Shown here: one piece after another, positions 1-6,741 of the stretch | Position numbering within the stretch: the first letter of the stretch is position 1 | How the letters are laid out: the number at the start of each line of letters is the position of its first letter | Assembly: GCF_938030785.1 (NCBI RefSeq) | Contig: NZ_CALHIK010000019.1 | Span: 1 to 11,241, forward strand | DNA: 11,241 bases | From: an uncultured Campylobacter sp. | GTDB taxonomy: Bacteria; Campylobacterota; Campylobacteria; Campylobacterales; Campylobacteraceae | Reading direction: 5' to 3' | Notes under the pieces: generated by a model | Database searches by the model: none | Told to the model about the DNA's origin: nothing | The model's input: the letters and a program-made list of their open reading frames with translations, nothing else | Made by a program: the position numbers and the translations under genes

Positions 1-1525
1 AAAGGGCTCGCGCATTTTGGCGCTTTGCGGCGGCGGAAATAACGGCGCGGACGCGATGGCGGCGCTGCGAAAGCTAAGCGGCGATTTTAGCTGCACCGCG
101 CTTTGCGTGCTTCAAAACAGAAGCGCGGCGGGTAAATTTCAAGCTGATGCGGCGCGGGCTGCGGGCGTTAAGCTTATCGATATTACGAGCATAAAAACCA
201 CTTGCGAGCACGCAGACAGCGCATCTGGCAAGGATATCTGCACGCATGAAAGCGTAGGCGGCTCCTCCTTAAAGGGTGCCGGCTCTTGTGAGGGCGAGCC
301 TGATAACGAACGCGAAGGCCTAAACGGCGCAAATATTTCAGGCGGCGACGATAAATTATGCGCAAAATTTACAGGTGCTAAATTTGAAACCGCAGAGCGC
401 AGCGGAGAATGCGGCGAACTAGGCAAAGAATGCAGCAAACCGAGCGGCCTGCACGATGAAATTACAAGCGCAGACTGCATAATCGACGGGATTTTCGGCA
501 GCGGTTTGAATAAACCGATAAGCGCTGAAATTTGCGAAATTTTATCTCTCGCAAACGGCACGAAATCCCTAAAAATCGCAGTCGATATCCCAAGCGGTAT
601 CGATAAGAGCGGGCGCATTTTAGGCGGTGCATTTTGCGCGGATCTGACGATCGCGATGGGAGCGCTCAAACTCGCGCTGTTTTCGGATGCAGCGAAGGAT
701 CAGGTAGGACGGATCAAAGTCGCAAATCTTGGAATTTCGCGCCAAAATTTTGAGGGGCGGAGCGAATATTTTCTGCTTCAAAAAAGCGATCTGAAGCTGC
801 CGCTGCGCAGGAAGCAAAACACCAACAAAGGCGACTTCGGGCACACCTACGTAGTAAGCGGACAGATGAGCGGAGCGGCGCAGATGGCGGCTCTAGCGGC
901 TCACGCGATCGGCAGCGGGCTCGTTAGCATCGTTAGTGAGGAGCCGTTAAATTTAAGCCCGATTTTGATGCAAAAAAGCTCATTCAATGCCGCGCAGGTC
1001 GTAGTCTGCGGCTGCGGCCTTGGAGAGCGGAAGATCGATCTTGCCGCGCTGCGGGGCAAAAGCTGCGTCATCGACGCCGATCTGTGCTACGAGCGCGAAA
1101 TTTTAAGTCTGCTTAGCGAAAATTCAAATTTAATCATAACGCCCCATCCGAAGGAATTTTGCTCGCTTTTGAAGATCGCAGGCATCGCAGATCTTAGCGT
1201 GAGCGAGCTGCAAGAGCGGCGCTTCGAGCTTGCGCGGGCGTGGAGCGAGAAATTTAGCGGCGTGCTCGTGCTAAAGGGCGCAAACACGCTCGTCGCCCAA
1301 GCTGGCATCATCTACGTCTGCGACAAGGGCAGCGCCGCGCTCGCAAAGGGCGGCAGCGGCGACGTGCTCGCAGGGCTTATCGGCGGGCTGCTCGCGCAAG
1401 GCTACCTGCCTCTGCAAGCCTCAATCTGCGGCGTTCTAGCCCACGCGCTCGCCGCGCGAGCCTTCGCCAAAAACTCCTACGCGCTAAATCCGCTCGATCT
1501 CATCGAGGAGGTAAAATGGTTGTGA
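1..1525 (+). CDS. nnr: Bifunctional NAD(P)H-hydrate epimerase / dehydratase, 5'-truncated
   Basis: Repairs damaged NADHX and NADPHX. The N-terminal YjeF_N domain epimerises the hydrates and the C-terminal carbohydrate-kinase-like domain dehydrates them, using ADP or ATP. The reading frame is open from the window edge (codons from base 2), and the first visible residues KGSRILALCGGGNNGADAM match the YjeF_N nucleotide-binding loop (loop at 26-58), so the true start lies upstream; the TTG at 17 is internal. IIDGIFGSGL at 479-508 is the second epimerase motif. The dehydratase domain shows TPHPKEF at 1139-1159, LKGANT near 1271-1288 and the catalytic GGSGDVLAG at 1349-1375. Between about 190 and 465 lies a low-complexity, charged and Cys/Ser/Gly-rich segment of about 90 residues where relatives have roughly 20-25. 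The last 10 bases overlap purN, so the two are probably co-translated. C. jejuni has the same pair. Confidence 0.93.
   Translation, partial: KGSRILALCGGGNNGADAMAALRKLSGDFSCTALCVLQNRSAAGKFQADAARAAGVKLIDITSIKTTCEHADSASGKDICTHESVGGSSLKGAGSCEGEPDNEREGLNGANISGGDDKLCAKFTGAKFETAERSGECGELGKECSKPSGLHDEITSADCIIDGIFGSGLNKPISAEICEILSLANGTKSLKIAVDIPSGIDKSGRILGGAFCADLTIAMGALKLALFSDAAKDQVGRIKVANLGISRQNFEGRSEYFLLQKSDLKLPLRRKQNTNKGDFGHTYVVSGQMSGAAQMAALAAHAIGSGLVSIVSEEPLNLSPILMQKSSFNAAQVVVCGCGLGERKIDLAALRGKSCVIDADLCYEREILSLLSENSNLIITPHPKEFCSLLKIAGIADLSVSELQERRFELARAWSEKFSGVLVLKGANTLVAQAGIIYVCDKGSAALAKGGSGDVLAGLIGGLLAQGYLPLQASICGVLAHALAARAFAKNSYALNPLDLIEEVKWL
1505..1511 (+). promoter_or_regulatory. Ribosome binding site of purN inside nnr
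   Basis: GAGGAGG ends four bases before the purN ATG at 1516 and lies inside the last codons of nnr. This fixes the purN start and suggests translational coupling. Confidence 0.7.
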
Positions 1526-2094
1526 AAAAGCTCGCCGTGCTTTTTAGCGGTGGCGGTTCAAATTTAGAGGCGATTCTGCAGAAGCTGCACGGCAAAATTT
1601 TCGGCGAAACCAAGATCGAAGTTGCGCTAACACTAACTAACAAAGCTAACGCCGGCGGCATAGCAAAAGCCGCAAAATTCGGTCTAAAAAGCGTGATCCT
1701 AAATCACAAAGAGTTCGCTAGCCGCGAGGAGTTCGACGCCGCGCTCGTGCGCGAGATCGAAAAAAGCGGCGCGGATCTTACGGTGCTTGCAGGCTTTATG
1801 CGAATTCTCACACCCGTTTTTACGAGCAGAGTTCGCGCGATAAACCTGCACCCGTCGCTGCTGCCGCTTTTTAAGGGCGCGCATGCGATAAAAGAGAGCT
1901 TTGAGAGCGATGTGAAAGTGGGCGGCGTGAGCGTGCATTGGGTCAGCGAGGAGCTCGACGGCGGCGCAATCATCGCTCAGCGCGCGTTTGAAAAGAGCGC
2001 GGGAATGAGCCTTGAAGCTTATGAGGCCAAAATCCACGAGATCGAGCATGAGCTATTGCCGCAGGTGATCGTAGAAATTTTGTGCCAAAGCTAA
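1516..2094 (+). CDS. purN: Phosphoribosylglycinamide formyltransferase (GART)
   Basis: Transfers a formyl group from 10-formyl-tetrahydrofolate to glycinamide ribonucleotide, the third step of cytosolic purine synthesis. The 192-residue protein is a normal length for the family. It has the N-terminal phosphate-binding loop SGGGSNLEA (11-19) and INLHPSLLPLFKG (109-121), whose N110 and H112 correspond to E. coli N106 and H108. VHWVSEELDGGAII (140-153) supplies D148, the counterpart of catalytic D144. All three catalytic residues share the same offset of four from the E. coli enzyme. The ATG overlaps the end of nnr by 10 bases and is preceded by GAGGAGG. A strong terminator starts six bases after the stop, so nnr-purN forms the end of a transcription unit. 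Confidence 0.96.
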   Translation: MVVKKLAVLFSGGGSNLEAILQKLHGKIFGETKIEVALTLTNKANAGGIAKAAKFGLKSVILNHKEFASREEFDAALVREIEKSGADLTVLAGFMRILTPVFTSRVRAINLHPSLLPLFKGAHAIKESFESDVKVGGVSVHWVSEELDGGAIIAQRAFEKSAGMSLEAYEAKIHEIEHELLPQVIVEILCQS

Positions 2095-2100
2095 ATTTTA

Positions 2101-2140
2101 CGCGGAATTTAAAGATCGAAATTCCGCGAAATTTTGTAAA
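2101..2140 (+). terminator. Rho-independent terminator after purN
   Basis: A perfect 10-base inverted repeat, CGCGGAATTT (2101-2110) and AAATTCCGCG (2119-2128), encloses an 8-base loop and is followed by a T-rich run. It begins six bases after the purN stop. Confidence 0.8.
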
Positions 2141-2223
2141 TTTTAAAGCTTAGTTCTTTAAATTTAGGGGCGGATTTGAAGCGCTAAGTTTTAAAATTTC
2201 GTTCGGGTAAAGCACGGGAAAAA

Positions 2224-3252
2224 ATGACCGCAAAAGAACCGTAAAAACTAAAGCTTCTCATCGAGGCAGAGCGGCACAAAAGTACGGCGTTTTCGATAAT
2301 AGCAGTGCTAGCCTCGGCGCTGTGGCTATTTTTCAATTTTAGAGATCAAGAAGCAGCAGTAGGCCTCTGCTGGATCATAGTGGTATTTAGCTGCGGCAGC
2401 ATCTCTTATAGAGTAGTGAATAAAGATGCAAATATAGTGCGCGTATTTATCTTTTGCGTCTTGCTGTGGATACTTGCCAAAAGCGTAGAAATGTGTAAGA
2501 ATGATACCTTACGCTTCGTCATCGCACTCGTAACCATCTGCCTTTCTTTGTTTAATATCGCGGATGCCGCGCTGGAGCGGATCAAATACAATAGATCCAA
2601 AAAATTCGTCCGCGCCTTTAAACACCGCTATATCTCGCACCCTATATCGCGAGCCTAGGCTATCGCTACAAAATTTTAGGCTCATTTCGACCGGCGTATC
2701 TGCGCGCTAGCGGCCTGTTTCAGGATGGAGTAAAATATCTTGATTGCGAAGATAAAATTTCCGGCGTCTATGACGGAGTATTTTTCAGCTTTGCGGATGT
2801 TTGCGCGACCCACACCGACGAACGATATAACAGCAGAGGGATCTTTTTCTACGCGGAATTTAAAAAGCGCATAAACTCGGTGGCCGTGATCCTTCCTGCT
2901 CAGCGCGAGGCCAACACTCGGCGGACTTAAGAAGATCGCGATGGACGATAGCGAGTTTAGCTCCGCATTTAGCGTATATAGCGCCGATGCGGTATCTGCA
3001 ATGTACGCCCTCACGCCCGCCTTTATGCGGCGCTTGCTTCGCTTTAGAAGCGGTGCCGGCGGACCGATCAGATTAAGCTTTTCTGGTAGAAAAGTCTATA
3101 TTTTCATCCACACGGGACACGATAGCTTCGAGCCTAGCGTAGATCGCAGCGTACTTAGTTTCGATCCTGCGGCGTCTATCAAGCACGAGCTTCTATTCTT
3201 TCTCTCCATCGTAAAAAGTCTGAAATTAAACGAAAATATCTGGCTAGATTAA
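2224..3252 (+). pseudogene. Broken DUF3137-family membrane protein gene
   Basis: Three pieces in two frames line up as one DUF3137-like protein; the function of the family is unknown. Piece 1 runs from ATG 2224 and meets TAA at 2242 after six codons. The same frame then stays open to 2658 and encodes hydrophobic segments plus a basic stretch ending RAFKHRYISHP. Piece 2 is one base out of phase from about 2643 (YIASLGYRYKILG) to TAA at 2928 and includes ASGLFQDG, ISGVYDG and RGIFFYAEF, typical of the family core. Piece 3 returns to the first frame before 2926 (LKKIAMDDSEF) and ends at 3252 with YALTPAFMRRLL, VYIFIH and LNENIWLD, the usual C-terminal pattern. The gene therefore needs one stop reverted and two frameshifts corrected. 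Alternatively these are sequencing errors, or part of it is still expressed from GTG 2305. The family call is from memory of its motifs. Confidence 0.7.
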
Positions 3253-3770
3253 ATTTTAAATTTGACTTTAAATCCGCAAATACGGAGGTTTTGCACCGCC
3301 GCGAAATTTTAAAATTTAAAAGTATTCTTCCCGGCTCGGCGCCGCTATGATTTAGAATTTTCGCGACAAGGTCTATTACATTTTCGGCGGAGAGCGAAGT
3401 TTGAAATCTATCGCGATGAAATCCCATGCGGTTTATAAATTTTTGTGGCCCGCATAGAGGAATTGAGCAAAGATGGATACTGATATGGCGATGATTGCGC
3501 CGTACGCTTTCCATAATGGAGATTACCACGCTGCCTATAATCGTGCCGTAAACGCTACTTTTACCGTCGCGAGCCCGCGTCAAAAAAATTGAGGGCCCAT
3601 CGCGGCAATGATATAAGAGATAATTTACTCATATTTGCATCGTTCATTTCGCCATCCTAATGCTTTTAAAAATCGACGATTAAAAAGCTCACACAAAAGC
3701 CGACCACACATTTAATCTGCCTCCAAGCATTTTTAAGCGACAATACGAAAATCAAATTTTCGGAGTCCTC
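3253..3770. other. Gene-poor gap between the DUF3137 remnant and ynbA
   Basis: No convincing gene is visible. In the same + frame as the end of the DUF3137 remnant, 3400-3513 reads FEIYRDEIPCGL, stop, IFVARIEELSKDGY, stop, YGDDCAVRFP, which looks like protein broken by stops at 3436 and 3481. A neighbouring frame has a 39-residue ORF from ATG 3473 to about 3592. Neither is recognised. These may be remains of another decayed gene. The last 110 bases carry two hairpins (3662-3688 and 3746-3762) and the ynbA ribosome binding site; TATAAG at 3612-3617 is a weak candidate -10 box. Confidence 0.5.
3746..3765 (+). promoter_or_regulatory. Hairpin abutting the ynbA Shine-Dalgarno
   Basis: CGAAAAT (3746-3752) and ATTTTCG (3756-3762) form a perfect 7-base stem with a CAA loop. 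The Shine-Dalgarno GGAG (3762-3765) starts on the last stem base and sits five bases before ATG 3771. The hairpin could tune ribosome access, but no switch or ligand is implied. Confidence 0.4.
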
Positions 3771-4373
3771 ATGACGATTTACGAGTTAAAGCCCAAATTT
3801 CAAAATTTACTTCGTCCGTTAGTAAGACGTCTTCACGGCGCGGGCGTCAGCGCAAATCAAGTCACGATCACAGCCTGCGTCATTTCCGTTCTGCTGGGCG
3901 GACTTCTGATAAAATTCGCCGAAATTTCGACGCTATTCTTTCTGCTGCCCGTTTGGATGTTTTTGCGTATGGCGCTAAATGCCATCGACGGCATGCTGGC
4001 TCGCGAGTTTAATCAAAAAAGCCCACTGGGCGGCTACCTAAACGAAGCCACGGACGTCATCTCGGACGCCGCGCTGTATCTGCCGTTTGCCTTCGTGGCG
4101 CCGTTTGACTGGGGCGTTATCGCGCTCGTTATCTTTCTATCTTTTATGAGTGAGTTTTTGGGCGTCCTAGGGCAGGTGCACGGTTGCGGCAGGCGATACG
4201 ACGGACCTATGGGCAAGAGCGACCGCGCGTTTATATTCGGGCTTATCGGTACGGTATATGCGCTATCTGGGCGACTACCGGAGTGGTTTAGCTGGGTACT
4301 TTACGCCGCGATATTTTTACTCGCGCTTACTTGCGCAAACCGCGTGAGGATGGGACTAAAAAGCGTGGAATAA
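3771..4373 (+). CDS. ynbA: YnbA-like CDP-alcohol phosphatidyltransferase
   Basis: Inner-membrane enzyme predicted to transfer a phosphatidyl group from a CDP-lipid to an alcohol, or an equivalent reaction. The 200-residue protein has several hydrophobic segments and the CDP-alcohol transferase motif at 70-95, with D73-G74, A77-R78, G87 and D95, then D99. The first and third acidic positions of the usual motif are Asn here (N70, N91). From memory, E. coli YnbA has the same RMALNALDGMLARE and LNETGDVISD pattern, so this is a subfamily trait rather than decay. The N-terminus (YELKPKFQNLLRPL) and GKSDRAFIFGL (about 142-152) also resemble E. coli YnbA. ATG 3771 has GGAG five bases upstream. It is the first gene of a + strand block with plsC-like, ynbB, DUF1287 and ynbC genes. 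Substrates are unknown. Confidence 0.87.
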   Translation: MTIYELKPKFQNLLRPLVRRLHGAGVSANQVTITACVISVLLGGLLIKFAEISTLFFLLPVWMFLRMALNAIDGMLAREFNQKSPLGGYLNEATDVISDAALYLPFAFVAPFDWGVIALVIFLSFMSEFLGVLGQVHGCGRRYDGPMGKSDRAFIFGLIGTVYALSGRLPEWFSWVLYAAIFLLALTCANRVRMGLKSVE

Positions 4374-4438
4374 GGCGCCTCGGACGAGGATAAATTTAAT
4401 AGCTATCTCCAAAATCGACGCAAGGCAAATTCGCCTAA

Positions 4439-4450
4439 ATTTGATATAAT
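4439..4450 (+). promoter_or_regulatory. Candidate sigma-70 promoter (-10 box TATAAT)
   Basis: TATAAT at 4445-4450 is preceded by AAATTTGA. A perfect -10 hexamer in an AT-rich setting is the main promoter element in Campylobacter, where -35 boxes are poorly conserved. It would give a leader of about 380 bases before the acyltransferase gene at 4837, or a separate short transcript. Confidence 0.4.
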
Positions 4451-4593
4451 TGCAAAAGTTTTAAGCTCGCCTCGACGCGGGCACGCAATCGTTATAAATT
4501 TGATCTTGTTTAAATTTGCGAGATTTTTTGAGGCGAGGATAAAATATCACGGCGAATTTGTCCGCTTAATTTAGACGTTTTAAAAGACGCTAG

Positions 4594-4630
4594 GCGCGCA
4601 AAACGCGCTCGGTTAATTTCGAGCGTTTTA
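4594..4630 (+). promoter_or_regulatory. Overlapping alternative hairpins, possibly attenuator or terminator
   Basis: GCGCG (4594-4598) can pair with CGCGC (4604-4608) around a CAAAA loop. CGCTCG (4606-4611) can pair with CGAGCG (4620-4625) around GTTAATTT and is followed by TTTTA. The two stems share 4606-4608, so only one can form at a time. The second resembles a weak intrinsic terminator. Confidence 0.35.
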
Positions 4631-4823
4631 TCAAAGTCGGTGAAATCAAAGGCAAGTAGCAAAAGCGGCAAATTGCAGGCGTTACTTAAAACCGTATCGG
4701 CTTTAATCGCCTCAAATTTATGTCTAAACGCTCGTTTTCGGCAAGATGGGCGAGAAGCTTATTGCCGCACACAACCGCAAAATTGAGGGCGCCGCAAAAA
4801 GCGATTTGAAAAGTAAAAGAGTA

Positions 4824-4830
4824 AAAAGGA
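4824..4830 (+). promoter_or_regulatory. Ribosome binding site of the acyltransferase gene
   Basis: AAAAGGA ends six bases before ATG 4837. This supports that start over the short upstream frames, which stop before reaching it. Confidence 0.6.
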
Positions 4831-4836
4831 TACAAG

Positions 4837-5475
4837 ATGAAAGAGTTTTTAGCTGCAGCGCTTGATTTTATCCTTTGCCGTATCACGATATTTATCACGG
4901 GCGTACGGCCGCCGCAGGAGCTTTTAAATATCGGCGAGGGTACTAAAATTTACTACGCGAACCACGCTAGCCACGGCGATTTTTTGCTGATTTTCGTCTC
5001 GCTGCCGTATCGCGTGAGAAAGCGCGTGCGCCCCGTCGCGGCGGCGGAGTACTGGGGGAGCGGACCCGTGCGCAGATTTCTTGCTAAAAACGTGTTTAAC
5101 ATGGTGCTAATAAGTCGCCGCAAAGATCCGCTAGAAGCGCTAGCGCAAATGAGCGACACGCTGCAGACACACTCTCTCATCATCTTTCCCGAAGGCACGC
5201 GCAAGATGGACGACGACCTGGCGCTGCAGCCGTTTAAAAGCGGGGTGTTTCGTTTGGCGCAGGAGTGCCCCTCCGTGCCTTTGGTGCCGATTTGGATCAA
5301 AAACGCGCGCAACGTCCTGCCTAAAGGCTTTATGATACCCATCCCGCTGCTTTGCGAGCTGATAGTGGGCGAGGAGATAACATACGGCGGCGAGGGCAAG
5401 GGCGAGTTTTTACAAAAGGCGCAAGACGCGCTGCTAGCGATGAGCGATACGCAAAATGATAGAACTAAAGCCTAG
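4837..5475 (+). CDS. PlsC-like lysophospholipid acyltransferase
   Basis: Predicted membrane-associated 1-acyl-sn-glycerol-3-phosphate acyltransferase-type enzyme, transferring an acyl group to a lysophospholipid such as lysophosphatidate. The 212-residue protein has the family blocks in order: NHASHGDF, giving the catalytic H43-x4-D48; a block around LISRR (91-95); FPEGTR (117-122), which binds the acceptor phosphate; and VPLVPIWI just after it. A hydrophobic N-terminus may insert in the membrane. It is somewhat shorter than PlsC of many bacteria (about 240 residues). It sits between ynbA and ynbB, and its end overlaps the next small ORF by 20 bases. The context suggests a dedicated rather than housekeeping acyltransferase, because a separate plsC would be expected elsewhere in the chromosome. 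The exact acceptor is unknown. Confidence 0.88.
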   Translation: MKEFLAAALDFILCRITIFITGVRPPQELLNIGEGTKIYYANHASHGDFLLIFVSLPYRVRKRVRPVAAAEYWGSGPVRRFLAKNVFNMVLISRRKDPLEALAQMSDTLQTHSLIIFPEGTRKMDDDLALQPFKSGVFRLAQECPSVPLVPIWIKNARNVLPKGFMIPIPLLCELIVGEEITYGGEGKGEFLQKAQDALLAMSDTQNDRTKA

Positions 5476-5800
5476 CACGGAAGTTTTAGCGATGGCGGTA
5501 AATTTAAGCCCCGTAAATCCGTCAAATGAAAAAGCAAAATTTGCGACCGATTTTTGCGGCAAATTTGACGTAGAGCCTTTTAAAGCAGTAGCTGAAAACG
5601 TCAAATTTGAACGAGAAACACGGGCTAAAACGCCAGCCTTGCCGCAAATCAAATTTGACGCAAACGCAAATTTAAACCGCATAAAAAATTTAACCAACCA
5701 AACCGTCCGCGTGGCAAACCAAACGTGCGCAAATTTGACTCGCTCGGAGAGCTCCGAAGCAGGCGTCAAATTTAGCTTCAATTTAACCAAAAGGCCCTAA
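5456..5800 (+). CDS. Hypothetical 114-residue ORF built from AAATTT palindromes
   Basis: I do not recognise this protein. It overlaps the acyltransferase gene by 20 bases and ends one base before ynbB. There is no signal peptide and no membrane segment. Much of it comes from repeats of CAAATTTG: 5560-5567, 5601-5610, 5649-5658, 5667-5674, 5730-5737 and 5766-5774, read as KFD, KFE, NLN, NLT and KFS. The - strand over the same bases is also open (5434-5790), as expected when a stop-free palindrome is repeated. It may be a spurious ORF in a repeat-filled spacer, a young gene, or an extension added to the operon. Its tight packing between two genes is the main argument for translation. Confidence 0.35.
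   Translation: MIELKPSTEVLAMAVNLSPVNPSNEKAKFATDFCGKFDVEPFKAVAENVKFERETRAKTPALPQIKFDANANLNRIKNLTNQTVRVANQTCANLTRSESSEAGVKFSFNLTKRP
5534..5774. repeat. Cluster of TCAAATTTGA-type palindromes
   Basis: Seven copies or variants lie in 240 bases: GCAAAATTTGC at 5534-5544, CAAATTTG at 5560 and 5730, TCAAATTTGA at 5601 and 5649, and CAAATTTA forms at 5667 and 5767. Spacing is irregular (about 18 to 63 bases), so this is not a tandem array. Confidence 0.65.
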
Positions 5801-5801
5801 A

Positions 5802-6731
5802 ATGAACCCGCAAAATCATATCTTAAATCTATTTTTAGGACTCATCGCGGTGCTAGTCGTCTCTAGCGTCGTGGCTTTTATATTAAAGGCGAAATTTGGC
5901 GCCGAGAACAAAACCATCGCAAATTTGACCTCGCGCATAAACGCTTGGTGGGCGATGATTTTGGTTATTTTTGCGTTTACTTATCTTGGCAAAAACGCCG
6001 TGATATTTTTATTTTTGCTAGTTTCGTTTGCCGCATTGCGCGAGTTTTTGTCGCTCATCTATATCCGCAGAGGCGATCATATCGCGCTCGTGGCGTGCTT
6101 TTACGTGATTTTGCCCATGCAATATATCTTTATTTATGCCGATTGGTACGCGATGGCGATGATATTTATCCCGGTTTACGGATTTTTATTTTTACCGATT
6201 TTGGCGGCTATTTGCGGCGATGCGGCTTATTTTTTAGAGCGCTCGACGAAGATCCAGTGGGCGCTGATGATCTGCGTGTTTTGTATCTCGCACATCCCCG
6301 CGCTTCTTTTGCTGGATCTTGGGCAGGGCGGCGGCATGGAGTTGATGCTGTTTTTGATCCTAGTCGTGCAAGCTAGCGATGTGCTGCAGTATATCTGGGG
6401 CAAGCTTTTTGGCAAGCGCAAGATCGTTCCTAGCATCAGCCCGTCTAAAACGGTGGTTGGCTTTGCAGGCGGCGTACTTAGCGCCAGCGCGCTGGCTGCG
6501 TGTTTGCATCATCTCACGCCTTTTGGCGCGACGGGGGCGTTTTTCATCGGGCTTGCCGTTTGCATGATGGGCTTTTTAGGAGGGCTTGTTATGTCTGCGA
6601 TCAAGCGCGATCTAGGCGTCAAAGACTGGGGCTATATGATCAGCGGGCACGGCGGGATGCTTGACCGTATGGACTCGCTGTGCTTTGCGGCGCCGATATT
6701 TTTTCACATAGTTAGATATTTTTACGCGTGA
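5802..6731 (+). CDS. ynbB: YnbB-like phosphatidate cytidylyltransferase (CdsA family)
   Basis: Polytopic inner-membrane enzyme predicted to make a CDP-lipid from CTP and phosphatidate. The 309-residue protein has many hydrophobic segments, and the complete CdsA signature lies at 265-291: S265, K268-R269, K274-D275, H283-G284-G285 and D288-R289-M290-D291, with the acidic residues that bind metal and CTP. PSISPSKTVVGFAGG (about 212-226) is a second conserved CdsA-type block. Gene order next to ynbA and ynbC, and the NLTSRINAWW region near the N-terminus, support the YnbB branch over housekeeping CdsA. E. coli YnbB has, as I recall, been reported as a CdsA paralogue contributing to synthesis of the glycolipid MPIase. 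ATG 5802 follows AAAAGG. It is seven bases from the DUF1287 gene, so co-transcription is likely. Confidence 0.9.
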   Translation: MNPQNHILNLFLGLIAVLVVSSVVAFILKAKFGAENKTIANLTSRINAWWAMILVIFAFTYLGKNAVIFLFLLVSFAALREFLSLIYIRRGDHIALVACFYVILPMQYIFIYADWYAMAMIFIPVYGFLFLPILAAICGDAAYFLERSTKIQWALMICVFCISHIPALLLLDLGQGGGMELMLFLILVVQASDVLQYIWGKLFGKRKIVPSISPSKTVVGFAGGVLSASALAACLHHLTPFGATGAFFIGLAVCMMGFLGGLVMSAIKRDLGVKDWGYMISGHGGMLDRMDSLCFAAPIFFHIVRYFYA

Positions 6732-6741
6732 GGTTTTGATG
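6728..6741 (+). promoter_or_regulatory. Ribosome binding site deciding the DUF1287 start
   Basis: GTGAGG overlaps the ynbB stop, and its GAGG (6730-6733) lies five bases before ATG 6739. A TTG at 6736 would be only two bases from it, so ATG 6739 is preferred. Confidence 0.65.

Larger units (their letters stand above)
4374..4836. other. 463-base gap with promoter and hairpins, no clear gene
   Basis: No protein gene can be supported. ATG 4720 is in frame with the downstream acyltransferase but meets a stop after about 30 codons, and another small frame from ATG 4746 overlaps the next gene. The gap contains a TATAAT box (4445-4450), an 8-base inverted repeat CTCGCCTC/GAGGCGAG (4466-4473 and 4530-4537) and two mutually exclusive hairpins near 4594-4625. 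It may be a long leader for the acyltransferase operon or encode a small RNA. Confidence 0.5.

Noticed and set aside
139..669. 176-codon open frame on the - strand
   Set aside because: It is antisense to nnr, is Ser/Pro-rich like a GC-driven shadow frame and matches no family, while the + strand has clear Nnr motifs.
3179..3583. - strand frame containing GTIIGSVVISIME, reminiscent of sugar ABC permeases
   Set aside because: The resemblance is one short hydrophobic stretch. The rest lacks permease features, the start is a TTG without a ribosome site, and the far end is antisense to the DUF3137 remnant.
4720..4810. ATG 4720 frame as an N-terminal extension or leader peptide of the acyltransferase
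   Set aside because: It is in frame with the gene but stops after about 30 codons before reaching it, and has no clear ribosome site.
5434..5790. 118-codon open frame on the - strand
   Set aside because: It mirrors the palindrome-rich + strand ORF and crosses the end of the acyltransferase gene; no ribosome site or family motif supports it.
6736..6738. TTG as the start of the DUF1287 gene
   Set aside because: It is only two bases from the GAGG box, while ATG 6739 has the proper spacing.
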